NCBI GenBank assembly: GCA_028023455.1
Contig: JAQFVV010012400.1
Coordinates: 13,523,748 to 13,587,747, forward strand
Direction of reading: 5' to 3'
From: Epiperipatus broadwayi
Lineage: Eukaryota; Onychophora; Udeonychophora; Euonychophora; Peripatidae
DNA: 64,000 nt
Of this stretch, positions 34,858 through 47,800 are shown piece after piece; within the stretch, counting starts at the first letter, position 1; the number at the start of each line of letters is the position of its first letter. The position numbers and the translations under genes are program-made. The notes below the pieces were generated by a model. That model was not told the DNA's origin and did not search any database. It was given only the letters and a program-made list of their open reading frames with translations.

Positions 34858-35330
34858 TTAGAGAGCAAAACATGCCTCTCTTCTATTAATGGCATTAATG
34901 TCATTTGCTATATAGAAAGCTTCTTTAACTTTTCTTTTGGCATCATTTTTTTCTGTACAAATTATTTGGGCAGAACTAGGTTCAAATACATGGCCTGTAG
35001 CTGCTTGGTGGTCCCAGAATACTGATGATCCTTCATTTTTATTTTTGACCCTATTGTAGACATACCTATATTGATAAATTCTATTTATTCATTTATGTTT
35101 TTATATGTATTAATAATTTGACCAAGGTGCTTTTATTGCTAACCTTTTAATCCACTATTATTAAATCTTCATTTTTTGAAAAGCCATCTAACATTATTTT
35201 AGACCTTTTCTACTGTATTTTTCATTAGTCATACTTTTTTACTTTTATCTGAAAACTCAAATTTTTCATCTCTGAAGCATTACTTTTAAAATAAGTGTAT
35301 TATCAGAAAAATTTACATGACTAACATTCT
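34858..35330 (-). pseudogene. PLE C-terminal (GIY-YIG) relic
   Basis: On the minus strand one open run of about 50 codons ends at the stop 34858-34860. It reads HQAATGHVFEPSSAQIICTE, followed by KRKVKEAFYIANDINAINR and a terminal CFAL. This is the PLE pattern after the GIY-YIG core: HxxxTGHxF, then KRxVKEA-I and NR. Upstream sequence to about 35330 is too eroded to show the YIG motif. The element's tail would lie to the left but was not delimited. Confidence 0.6.
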
Positions 35331-36965
35331 ATACATGTGCGTAAAATTAGCATATCTTAGTGAATCTGTTATTAAGGGAAGGAGATGGCTTCCTTGGGCT
35401 ATGATATATAAACCTCTATGTTTAATAAGTATCAAAAATAGAATAGACTCGCCTCTTTAAAATTTTGATATTTAAAGACAATCTTGGCAAATTTAGTGGA
35501 AATTCAAAATGAACTTAATATTCTAATTAGATGAAAATATTGCATTAATAATTATTAAACTAAGAGTCAATTATGCAAGGATTTGAGATAGAATATTTCC
35601 TTTTTTAATAATCTTGTTTTAATAATAAAAAGCTTGAAAGATAGGTGAGTCCACTATGTTTGATCATTGTTAAACATATTTTTTACTTATTCGTAGCCTG
35701 AGTGAGTGGGTTGCTTTCTTTAATTGCACGTATATTGAGCTATGCTAATTTTTATGTTTATTGTTATTAATTGCTTTGATTAATAAAACAAAATTATTAA
35801 AAGAGATTTAGTCTCCACCCTTGTATAATTATTACTTTAATAGTATGCTATATTTTGATCTGGCTGCTACATTCAGTTTATTCTGAATTTCCACTAATGT
35901 TGGCAAGGGCAAGTTTAAAGAAATAGATGGGTCCATTCTCTAATTTTTACTAAACTTACAAAGTATTTTTTAGATTATAATCTGAAAGGATAATTTCCTC
36001 ATTTTAACTATATATGTTGCATATCTTGTGGAATAGTGAAAATATCGTCTGTCATGCCTATGATTTCTGTTCAAATTCTTCTTGGGTGAAACAAATAATT
36101 TTCTAGTATCATCCAGGATTAGATTTTTGTTTTCCACATAACTGGGAACTATCCTCATCATCTGACAAGAGGTAAATAGATTAATGTCTTTTCATTCTCT
36201 GCTCCTTTATGAAGGCCTAATGACATAGCTTTGTTTTGTGTCACCTTTTTAAAATTATTTTATCTTTATCTGTATATGCAAATACAGACAGACTCTAAAT
36301 ATATCTACTTATATTTTTATTTTTTTTAAGAGATGAAATTTTAATCTGGATAATGAAAGCTTATTTACAATATTTTATACTTTGATGCACAATATTTTAT
36401 CAGATGTTTTAATTTACTAATGGGGCTAAGTATTCCATCTTTTCTTTTTCTTTTTTTTTTTTGAAGAATGAATCACCTGTAATTTCAAAATGTCATTTGA
36501 ATCAAAGGCCAAAAAGGAAAATTGAAGGTTAGTACATTTTTTACCTTTTTTTTTTTTTTTGTTAGATTTTATTATTGCTATGTACATATTTTATGCTTTT
36601 TTTTTTAAAAAAAGAAAGAAAACAGAAATCATCCAACCATTATAATAAAGTTGCTGAAAATGTAAATAGATCTGAACAGGAAACACATTTTTTCAGATTA
36701 ATTCCTCCTAAAAAAAAATAAAACTACATTGTTGTGATTATGTAATAATTATAAATTTATATTTTTTTATGTTGATGTCAGCTATATGTTAGGCATACAA
36801 ATATACTACAAATAATAAATAATTGTCTTATGTCTGATTACTAATAATCTGAGTGGTTTGATGCAATATAAAGATATTATTAAAATTTCATTTAAAGATG
36901 CTTTTTAAGATTCTAAAAATGACTGTAGGATCAGAAGATCAATTCATATTTTTTTCAATTTGCTG
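35331..36965. other. Unassigned AT-rich stretch
   Basis: No gene or repeat edge recognised. A minus-strand open frame at 35970-36161 has no family motif. Confidence 0.45.
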
Positions 36966-36969
36966 AATG

Positions 36970-37270
36970 CTTTATTACTTACTATTGTAAATGCACATTT
37001 TTGTTGGATTGGATATAAGAAGTGATTATTAATAATAGCAGGCTTCCTAAAAAAATTGTTTTTGGTAAATTGAATCATAGTTTTTATGGAAGCATCCCTT
37101 TTATTTTATAAATATTATTTCAAAAACATTCAGAAATAAAGTAAACAACTGATTACTTTCATTTGGAAGATGTAGCTGAGAGTAGAACAGAATACAGAGT
37201 TACAATTAGGCAAAATACTGGAAGTTTTTCAAAAAGTAAAATTTGCTGCTGTAATTAAAATATAACAATT
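36970..37270 (+). pseudogene. LINE 3' end relic (shared family, copy 3)
   Basis: It contains CWIGYKK (the LRWxGHV block), GFLKKLFLVN (the RLPKKIFYGEL block), and WKM followed by VEQNTE- and CCCN-type remnants of the closing 'IWExxAxxRxxWR...GxxxFExK' block. Read with the copies at 13.3 and 32.5 kb it is the same family. Only the final part is present. Confidence 0.5.
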
Positions 37271-37815
37271 GTTGCATGTCAAATAAACAGATTAAAGACC
37301 AGCATGTGATATATTTGACATATTTACATCTTGACTGTAGAAAGGAAATTGCTGTTAACTGAAAAGAAACCCTTTGGTTTCTCTTTGAGGCCTTAATGAA
37401 ATCAAACAGGACAAATTTCTAAAGTCCACTCCATATATTTTTGCCATGGCAGTTATTAGTATATGATTATTTATATAGTATAGAATCGCTGCTTGTCAAC
37501 ATGCATCAACCAGCATGAATGGAGTTATTGGCTATTTATTTTTGAATTTAAGATCAAAAAATACAAAAAATTTTTTTCTCAATTACTTGATAGTTTTTTA
37601 TTGAAGTATTTTTTGAGTTTTCTTGAAGGCAGAATGGATATGTATGTGAATGAATTATTTTCTCTAAATAGATATTTACATTTATGATAGACAAAATTAT
37701 TGCCAACTAAGGCAGTAGTTGGCAGCCAAAGGCAGAGGACACTAGGAATCCCCTGGTTGAGGACCCAGACTGCCATTCGATATCGACCTTTTCGTTAGGT
37801 ACTTGCAAATGCAGA
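37271..37815. other. Unassigned stretch
   Basis: 37690-37790 has higher G+C and phrases such as CCCTGGTTGAGGACCC that resemble hAT termini, but no matching end or target duplication was found. Confidence 0.4.
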
Positions 37816-39210
37816 TTATTTCCAAGTGAACAAAGATTTCATGGATTGAAAGAAGAATTGTCTAATATTAAATGGGAAATTGTTGGCTTTGTGAAGTTAG
37901 AAGAAAAAATGGAGATAATTAATTTAAAAAATTGAAAATATACTTCATTACAAAGGCACAAATATTGGAAGAACAAGTCAAGTGGGATTCATTGTAAATA
38001 AGAAGTGGAAGAACAATGCTGTGGAGATTGATGATATATTAGACAGAATAGCAGGAAGATACCAAGTGCAAATAATTAAGATTTATGCTCCAACAAGTTC
38101 TCATTATGAAGTAGAGGATTTTTATATGGATATACAAAATGCTTTTTATCAAACCAAACAACATTTTAAAATTATCATAGTAGGCTTTAATGGTAGAATT
38201 GATAAATACTTGAAAGATGTAAGTGCTGTGAGTAAATTTTTGTTATGGTGATAGAAATAATAGAGATGATGTATTTGCAGAAATACAAAAATTGTATATT
38301 GTGAATTTTTTCTTTGAGAAAAGCCGAATTGGATTATATTTTGAGTAACAGAAAATTTTTATTTCAAGATTGTAATGTTTTTAATAGATTCAACACAAGA
38401 AATGATCATCCATGAGTGAGATGCAGGATACTTGTTATTGCAAAACTAAAGACAAAAATTATTAAGAAAAACAATATTCCCTATTGATATTCTGAACTTT
38501 CAGAAACATTTCAGTGAATTTAAATTAGAACTTGCAAATTATTTTAAAATATTAACAGATTTTGAAAATACTTCAGATTTGAATGAAATCAATAGAAAAT
38601 AAATGAAATACTCATTAACTACTGTAGCAAAAATAGCTGGTAAGAACAAGCAATAACTTATCAATAATTTTTCTATTGGGAGTAGACAATGTAAGAAGAA
38701 AAGTTGGAATATGAACATATGTGAAAATGAAATTGAATGTCTAGAATATTGAAAAATGTGATGAAAAAGAATTAATAATGATATCAAAATACAAGGAAAG
38801 CTATAGAAGAGAATAAAAAATATAAAACAACATCTTGATATTGTTAGAAAACTTCTGCAATAAGAAAAAAAAATTGGAACAATTACTAAAAAGCGAGATG
38901 CCATCATGAAATGTTTAGAAGAATTTTATCATAAATTATATAGTAATAAAGAACAATGAAAAGTACTTCCTACAGCTATTATATCTTCTGAATTGCACAG
39001 GATTTTAAATGAAGAAATGATACACATAATTAAATCTATGAAGAAGGAAAAGCTCCAGGATGGAATTATAATAATCAATATTTTAAAAGAAGCAAGTGAA
39101 AAAATAAAAAAAAATTGTTGACAAAATTATATACCAAATGTTTAAACCATAAAGATATACTAAATGATCGGAAGAGGACAGTATTAATATTGATATTTAA
39201 GAAAAGTGAT

Positions 39211-39585
39211 AAATTAAACTAATCTCTCAAGTGCTTAGCCAATCAGATCACAAATACTGAGACAGAGAATTTAACAAGAAAAGAGTGGTTCCACTCTCTT
39301 CTTTACTTGTCTTTCTATATATCCAAGCCAGTCCAAAGTACTTAGATCTGAAAGCGTGAATCGTAAATATCTTCACACTCAACTCACTGAGTTCTAATTA
39401 TAAACATACTGCGTGAAATCCTTCGATTTACTATGCAGTAGTTTTTAGATGTTATAACTTGCAGCAATATATGTAAATAACATTTATTTTACAAAGTGCA
39501 GACGGTATTGAAATTAAACTAAGAGAGTGCAAACCTCTCAAGCGCTTAGCCAATCAGATCACAAATACTGAGACAGAGAATTTAA
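39211..39585. mobile_element. Short insertion bounded by about 65-bp direct repeats
   Basis: Two direct repeats (39211-39274 and 39511-39585) share AAATTAAACTAA and GCTTAGCCAATCAGATCACA through to GACAGAGAATTTAA. The second copy has 13 extra bases (GAGAGTGCAAACC). The 236 bp between them contain a hairpin around AAGAGTGGTTCCACTCTCTT. LINE coding similarity stops before and resumes after the unit. The shape resembles a tiny terminal-repeat element, or a MITE with a duplicated end. It encodes nothing. Confidence 0.6.
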
Positions 39586-40169
39586 AGTAATATTAGAAAT
39601 TATAGGTTCATCATTGTATACAAAACTTTTATCAAGTTAATTATAACTCTGCTTCAGTGAACTTTGGATTTTAACTAACCAAAATAAGCTGAATTAAAAG
39701 TGATTTTAGCACAGTGAATCACATCTAAGTATTAATAAAAATTATAGACAGGGCCAATGATTATGAATTATCATTTTGCTTTGGATTTTTAGATTATGAA
39801 AAGGCATTTGATTTTATATACATTTCCATGATAATTAAAGTATTAATTGTCAAGATATATACTCAGGATTGATCATATTCTAAAAAATATTTATCCAAAT
39901 ACAACAACAATGATTAGATAACTTGATGATACTAAGAAGATTAATATTAACAAGGTGTATGACAGGATGATTTTATATCTCCAAGACTTCTTACAATAGT
40001 TTTACAAGAAGTATTTCATGGATTAAAATGAAAGCTAAGAGATTTAAGTCATCTAGATTTTGCAGATGATGTATTTGTTTTTGCAAAACCAGAAAATATT
40101 GCTAGAATTGTTAAATGAAAGTAAGACTAAAGATATGTGCTAAAAAGACAAAAATAATATTGAATAGAG

Positions 40170-40325
40170 ATCACATGATGGATGGATGAAATAAGAAAGT
40201 GTGTAGGGGGATGTGGAGAAGAGAGGTTAGAGATCGGAGAAGATGGATTGAATGCAGGGAGACCTTCATACTGCAATGGATTGATAATAGTTGACAATGA
40301 TGGGATTTTCTCAGAAGAAGAAAAT
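40170..40325 (+). mobile_element. Nested 3' fragment of the same LINE family
   Basis: RWMDE-like sequence (GGATGGATGAAATAAGAAAG) followed by WIECREAF-type and TGGATTGATAATAG codons repeats the LINE's own C-terminal end, which occurs in its proper place at about 40795-40930. Here it sits between the RT palm and the GQIINTDGNID block, so a 5'-truncated copy appears to have inserted into the older copy. Confidence 0.55.
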
Positions 40326-40935
40326 AAAAGATTATTAATGATGAATTAGAAGTAAAAAACTACAAATGACCTGGTCAGATTATCAATACAGATGGAAACA
40401 TTGACAAAATTAATTGTAGAATTAAACTTGGATGGAGCACTGTTGGTAAATATAATTTAATATTAGAAAGAAATATGCTTATGTGTTTTTGAAAAAGAAG
40501 GATTTTAGTAAATATATTTTACCAGTTCTTATTTATAGTTCTGAAACTTGGATACTTAAACAGAAGAGCAATTCAGAGACTTCAGTCCACTCAATGAAGT
40601 ATGGAGAGATATATGTTAGGAATAACAAGAAATTGAAAACAAAATATTTGGGTGAGAAAATAAGCAGATATCGTTGACATCATTGAAAAAATTAAGTCTT
40701 AAATGGAAATCTGAACATATTTCTAGAAGAGATAATAAGAAATGAACTTTTGAAATCTTAAAGGGATTATAAAAGACCTAGAAAGAGACAACACATGAGA
40801 TGGATGGATGAAAGAATGAAGTTTGCTATTGTGATATGAAGAAGAGAAGCTAGAAATCAGATAAACCGCATTAAACTTGGAGATACATTTATCTTGCAAT
40901 GAATCGATACTGGTTAAAATTGATGATTTACAGCT

Positions 40936-42712
40936 CAAATGTTGGCTTGCATAGTCATTGCTAATTCAGGTTTAATGTTTTTTTTTTTTCTGTAGTTAGG
41001 ATGACCTTAATTTATTTAAAGATATCTTCTGATGCTGAGACTCATTTAACTGCTCATTCAAATATATTTCAAATAGGCAAATGATAAATAACATCTTTGC
41101 ATTGCATTCCTTCTATTTATCTCTCTTTTTTAAGAATACTTAAATTTTACAAATGTTTTCTGATGCCTAAAACAATCTCTTCATTGATTTTATATATTTA
41201 TTTCAGTGTAATCAAGAAAGTATTACAATTCACTCTATCCAATATCTTTTTCACAATCCAGAAAACAAACATATCTTTCATTCTCATTCTATATATTTCT
41301 TCACAACAGTTCTCAATACCCCAGTTACTGTTTCTTTACTTTTTCTAATTCTAAATTATTCTGCAGATATAACTATATCTATTCTATGTGAGATTATAGT
41401 AATTGTTTTTAAAATTTTCCTATTTGATTGCATTAGATCTTTTATTCACTAGAATCAGAATTGTGAGAAAACTAATTATCCTGGCAAGTCATAGATTACA
41501 TAATGAATACTAGTCAATTCTTTTAGAAAGACCCTACATTATTGTTCACCATCATATTGACCAGCTAGAATTCAAAGAAACATGACACCTTCCTGAATCT
41601 CTATTGCATACTGAAAAGATTTCTCATGAATATAATTTTTTATATTAACATTTTATATTCAAGAAAATGATTTATATCTTTAACATAATTTTAATAAATT
41701 AAAATTTTATTATTAGATCAATTTTATAAAAATTTGTCAAAAATTTTATGGACAGATAGATGGATATCTTTATCAATTCTCCATTTGATGATAATTTTTT
41801 GTTATCCCAAATAAAAACTTTTGATATGCTACTTTACATTAAAGAATATGATATATGATTTTTGATTTATCTTGTCATATTAAAGATTGCATATTAAATA
41901 TGACTTAGATTTTAGAGTTAGTTCTTGATGCGATTAAAAATAAACATTCAAATAATTTATTAATTTGTGCTTTTAAAAAAAAAACTAAACATTAATATGT
42001 ATTCTTATTCATTTATTATTAGCAATGATTACTAAAGGAATATAATTGTGAGGGGGGGGTAGAAAGATAATGCGCATATATAAGCAAACAGTCTTTTTAA
42101 TATTTTATATCATATTAATGAATAAACTGTTTTAACTACCTAAAATAATATTAGTTTATTGTTTCACATAAAATACAAGGAACTTATTGCCACAGATTCT
42201 AAAGCAATCTCTTTAAAACTTCATATACTCAAACATACATATAATATAGCATAAGTGCATTACTTCAATATTTTCAAAGTAACATAGGGTAATAATAAGC
42301 TTAAACTATACTATTAAAACATATAATAATACCATAACACAATATAGATCAGGATTAGTATCATAAAGTCCAATAAAACAAGATGCTATTTAAAATAAAT
42401 TATCAGAAATATTAATTTACCTATAAATTTTAAATAACCAATCCCACTAAAACAAATATGCACACACATAAATAATATCATAACATTAAATATAATTATC
42501 TAATTCAACAGTAAGGTATCTGCATGTTCAAGTCTTATGATTTTTCCATTCTTTCAGTAGCTGTCATTATAATAACAATAGAATAAATATACAATAAATA
42601 AATCCCAGAAATTAAAGTTCTTTAACAGTTCTTTATTCTCCATGAAGATAAAATTCCAGTGTGGGTATTTATTCTAAGATTTGTCACAATTAAAATATTT
42701 AAGCCAATAAAC
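40936..42712. other. Unassigned AT-rich stretch
   Basis: No gene. The plus-strand open frame at 41097-41348 has no family motif. A poly-G tract lies at about 42051-42058. Confidence 0.45.
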
Positions 42713-42714
42713 AT

Positions 42715-42825
42715 CACATGGATGAGTAGATATTAGATGGGGATTTTATGCACAAGCCTTCTGGCATCCATTGATTACTCTGGCTTGCATTGAGTAGCAA
42801 TAAATATAGAGTGTTTTGCCTGTTT
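42715..42825 (+). mobile_element. PLE-type terminal repeat fragment (third copy)
   Basis: TGGATGAGTAGATATTAGAT, then GGGATTTTATGCACAAGCCT, then CCATTGATTACTCTGGCTTG match the right part of the 25.2-kb repeat and the arms of the 27.4-kb palindrome. It ends in GTTTTGCCTGTTTT like the 25.2-kb copy. It is truncated before the hammerhead core. Confidence 0.65.
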
Positions 42826-44823
42826 TAATTAAAATATTATTATAATTCTTCTATATGTAAAATCCAAAGAATGATATAAGCAATTTACTTCAAAATAAAT
42901 CATTTGTAAGATGTGATAATTTATTTTTTAAAAACAAATTCATTAGTGTTTTAGTTCATTCAGTATTTAATATCCAAAACAAGTTTGTTTTTTTTAGTAA
43001 GTATATTATCATATAAAAGTAGCAGCATTCTTTAATGCAATTTTAACAGATTTTGACATTTTAAAGGAAAACATTTTAATTCCATTAATTTGTAGTAACT
43101 ATTTTTAAAATATATTAAGAAGAATACATGTTCACATAATTGATTATACACAAGAAATTATCTACTCTTAGTAAATTAGTTACCTATATAATGAATAGCA
43201 GTTCCTTCAAGTAATTTAACAGATTTGCAACTTTTAGAAAAACATTTTAATTTCATTTTTAATTGTTACAAAATTTCCAAATGTTGTTTATTCATGTTGA
43301 CTATTTTAGAAGATACATTTACCAAATGTAAATACCAGAAGAATTTTTTCTAGCACTGCATGGTGAAATAACAATGGACCGATATGGCTTACTTAAATAT
43401 CTGCATCATTAAGCTTCAGCAGATAACAAGTAAAAGATCCATTTAGCCAATGCATTTTTATTTACAGGTTTCACCATCAATTAAATTGTCATCACTTAGG
43501 CAATAAAAATAAAGAGTAATAATTCCACTCAAATATATTAAATTCTTATCTTTGACATCAGGATCTCCATGGTTTAAAGGGGTACACACATAATCAGCAT
43601 TAAAGATTAGTCTTTGTGAAGAAAGGCAGCATTTCTTAAAATAAAGGAATTTTTAAAAACTACAGATAATATTTAACAATATTAAAAATAAAAATGTTAA
43701 ATATTTCAACAAACTTTATATATCCAAGTTATAAATCACCATTATTTTGTTTATTTATTTGTCCTCACAATAACTAATAATTTAATTTAAAATTAAAATA
43801 ATAATTTCATATTAAAATTTAAAACTGTATCCCTTTAAATTTTAAAATAGATAAAATAAACAATATGTATATGTGCACACACGCACACGTTCAACCATTA
43901 AAATAAAGATATATTGGTTACATATAAACTAAAATAATAATTGCTGAATTAATCTCACTTTAAATCATTCATTCACATATTTAAAATGTGTTTTTACAAT
44001 GTATTTCTCTGTTACTAAATTTAATTTAGTGTGCTTGTTTACATTAAAATCAATACTATCTTTCTTTACCACAATTTGCAAAATTTGATATAAAATTTCA
44101 AAAATTATAACATACAAGACAACATTAAAATTGTGAAGATCATTTTATAAAGTATAAAACTTAACTAATAATATTGTCTTTATAATAAGCTAATAAAAAT
44201 ATTAAGTTATATTTATTCTTGCATTATAGAATGATTACCATATGTTACAATATATATACATATCAGATGGTTTATATAAGGATTTATATATATCAAGATT
44301 ATATTAGTATGTATTTACTTTTTTATATACATTTTTTATTCAAATGTATATTATTCTACATTTTATTAGTTATATTAAAGTGACTAACTGATTAATGATA
44401 AATTTAATTACTTTTATCAAGAATATTAAAATTCAGTGCAGTGGAAGAATATAGATTTGAGAACTAAAGATCTGTGGATGGAAACTGAACTTTATTATTT
44501 CCATTGCTTGAATATCACATGATCTCTTAAGAATAAACCATGTGTCTATTTGTTTTTCAAGTGATACATTTTATTTGTACTTATTAAAAAAAACTAAATA
44601 CATAGAAGTTGATATTTTTAGTGAGTCTAAATAATCTTTATTTATTGCTAGAGAAGGCACTAATTTTAGTTACAAAACTTTTAAGAAATTAATATGAATG
44701 GATTTTCTTTTGTGTTAATTTGTATTGTTAGAAATAGCTGCAGTAGACTAATTAAGTAATTCATTCTGTCTTTAAAAAAAATCTGAGAAGTGAGATAAGA
44801 CAGCTGATTTTTGTTGTTCAGTC
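42826..44823. other. Unassigned AT-rich stretch
   Basis: No credible coding region, RNA or repeat boundary was seen. Confidence 0.45.
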
Positions 44824-44831
44824 ATCTAAAA
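44824..44831. repeat. hAT target-site duplication, left
   Basis: ATCTAAAA is identical to 49717-49724. Confidence 0.9.
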
Positions 44832-47800
44832 CAGTGGTCTTCAACCACCGGTCCGCGGCCCAAGTTTTTTGCTGTTCCGCACTAGACTGGCAAGAAAGTT
44901 TTAATAACAAAATAATAAGATTTTAAACTTTTAATTAATATAACCAATTTTTATTTATTTTTTTCATCGCACTTTTACCTGATTAAAAAAAAAGAAACAG
45001 AACAAAATCTAATCAGTCATACATAAATTAATTTGTTTTTCTAGTTATCACAGATGTTTATGGGGGGAGGGGGATAGAATTAAATTTTTTATTACTTTTC
45101 TAAAAAAATTCAAAATTAAAAAAAAAATAAGTTTTTTATTATACAAACTCCGTGTATATATATTCTGCCCTTGTCATCGTGTGTAGCTCCACTACACATC
45201 AGGCCAATCACGTTGAGGGCCATACGCCCCGTTCCCGCATCTCCACTTCCCCCAAAATAAATATAATATAGTGAAAATCACCTAACCGGGTTCTAGCTCT
45301 AATAATTAATGAAATATTCAACTAGCTCAAGTTTCTTAAATTAACTTAGGTTCTGTTTTAAACTAACTCAAATAAATATTCAGGAATTCATGAGACTAGA
45401 AGTGGAAATACGGGTGACAAGGTAGATTACATTGAGACAATATCCCACAGGATACCACCTCAATGGCATAAGAACACTATCCCCCCTTATACTACTATTA
45501 CACATAATAACTACATAGTATTCTTATGACTTCCACAACTTCTAATCACTAAGACTCATTTAACAATTAAAGTATTAATCTTTTATCTCTAATAATAATA
45601 ATAGTAATCATCTAGCTCAAATGAAATAATCTCAGGTTCTTAAATTTATTCATATGTTAATAAACATATGGTAGCAAAATATGATAAGGGATTTTATGTC
45701 ATAATCTACTACTCTGCAATTAGATTAATAATAAAACAATAATAATCACAATCTTCATTGCTTAATCCAACTAGTACAGCTTTTCTTTCATCGCAAATTT
45801 ATAACCATAATAAATTAGTTAATAATCTAATATCCCCTTTTTTATTTTTAAGTAATAAAATAAATTAATAAGTGGCAGTGTTTAGATAATCTGATAAATA
45901 AAGCAAGTGGCAACTAATAGCATATAATTTAACAAAATATTATGATAATGGATTGATGACCAGTAACGCAAGGCAATTTGATAATTATTTAATTACAAGA
46001 ACATCAATAAATATTTAAGATTAAACATATTTCTCTATTTATCTTTTGTGCAAACAATCATATACTTAGTTTAATGGTTGTGAACATACCCTGTGAATTC
46101 ATGCAATGATGTAGAGAAAACAAAACTCAGACACAAGTTTTAATAAACAAATTTTAAAATTTTATTAACATCAATAAAAATAAATAAAAACAAACAAATC
46201 CATCTACATCTATTTACAAGGGATATCCTCATTTTTCTTTACACTACAATAGCTGAATTATATACATTTATATTTCTTTTATCGTTAATTAAACTTATTA
46301 TGCCTTTTATAAGTTATTTATTTATTTCTCATTAGGTTTATCATATCATTTATTTTAACTATTTTATGGGTAACACCATTCTTTACCTTTTAATATTAAA
46401 GTTACTGTATTATAAATTATCTATGTGGATAAACATCATTTATAACATCATACATTTTCTTGTAACTTTATATAAGTCACTCCGCATATTATTCAAATAT
46501 TATTATTACTTTTAACGTTTGTTCTCCAATGCTCGTAAACTATAATACGTTTATTTCATAAGCCATACTCATGTATAATACTATAACACGGGTTTAATTA
46601 TCACCTGTTACAGTTTTATATATACTATAATTATCGAATGTTATTGTATTTTTCAAATATGCAATACTTATATTTTTTAAAATATAATTAACAATAAGAA
46701 AACGTGAAATTATATTTAATATTTTTGTATATTTCTATTTGGATATACTTTTATAAAATTATAGTTCATTTCTTAAAAGGAATTAAAATAATTCTCTAAC
46801 TCCTTCCCTTCTTAGGATATCTGCATCTTTCTTTCAATAATCATAATCTACTCTTCGTTAATACTTAACTATTCTTATTCCAAATAATAGCATGACATAC
46901 ATTCTAAAATATCTATTGTTTCCCTTTTAATAGACTTATCACATAACGATGTAGTTGCAAGAAATACAGATAAAGATAGCGAAAGATGTATAGGATATCG
47001 GGAAAATAGATAGATAACTTATCCGCAATATACTTCAAAAATGTATGGAACAGTGTGAATAGGTCCGACATTCATTGTCTAATAACCTAGGCGATAAGCG
47101 TGATGTGGCAGCTATTTACTCAGCTTTACCAAACATCTAGTACGACTCACAAGAAATATATAAAATACCACTGTCCAAGACAACATGGGTACCAGTCGTA
47201 GGGCTTTGATAACTACGCTGATTAACATCTAAAACTACCTATTATTTCACTCCCTGTAGCATCCTAGTTTTTAATACATCCTCTTGGTTTCCGAATCACC
47301 ACGTACTACCAAGTCACTACCCAAACTATCTCTCGAGATTTTTACTGTATCCAACATCGATAAAATACTAACTACTTTTAAAAACAATAAACAAAATTCG
47401 CTAATATAAAAAACATTTCCCTATTCCATAAGAACAATTTGTCTTGCTTTATTACACTGTAGGTTCAACATCTACGTTTTGTTAAAATAACATTTAAATA
47501 TCCCAATCGGAAAATTAACAGAAAATATCACATAACCATCGGTTATATTGAACTATATTAATAACACATAAAATGATTATCGTATGCATATCTTTAAAAA
47601 TCTAATCACATCTCAAAGTGTTTTAGAGTGTTGTTTTCAAAAATGCGTTTTACAACAATAATAACAATAAAACTTGTTGCGTTACATTCATTCGATTCTC
47701 AGCTGATCTAAATAAATAAAACATACATTATATATCATTAATAATTATAAATGTTACCAAAAACAATCTTTATCTTCCTATCAGAGTTCGTAGTAGGTTT

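Larger units (their letters stand above)
37820..40935 (+). pseudogene. RTE/CFDP2-type LINE polyprotein (endonuclease + RT), broken
   Basis: A long but decayed LINE. The endonuclease nicks the target and the RT copies the RNA there. The N-terminal APE-type endonuclease begins near 37840 (LKEELSNIKWEIVGF). It continues in the best open part (37982-38251) as GFIVNKKWKNN, IIKIYAPTSSHYEVEDFY and HFKIIIVGFNGRI; the last has G in place of the D of the canonical 'MGDFNAKIG'. The RT part shows MKKEKLQDG-like and KGD-like segments, then a FADDVFVF-type box near 40060, GQIINTDGNIDKIN (about 40380) and KYILPVLIYSSETWILKQ (about 40515). The end reads MDE and similar near 40800-40935. Proteins of this type are often mislabelled craniofacial development protein 2. 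Two insertions interrupt it (39211-39585 and about 40170-40325), and stops abound. Confidence 0.8.

Noticed and set aside
38539-38907. 122-codon minus-strand open frame
   Set aside because: It is antisense to the RTE-like LINE pseudogene and rich in F, S and C from A-rich plus-strand codons.
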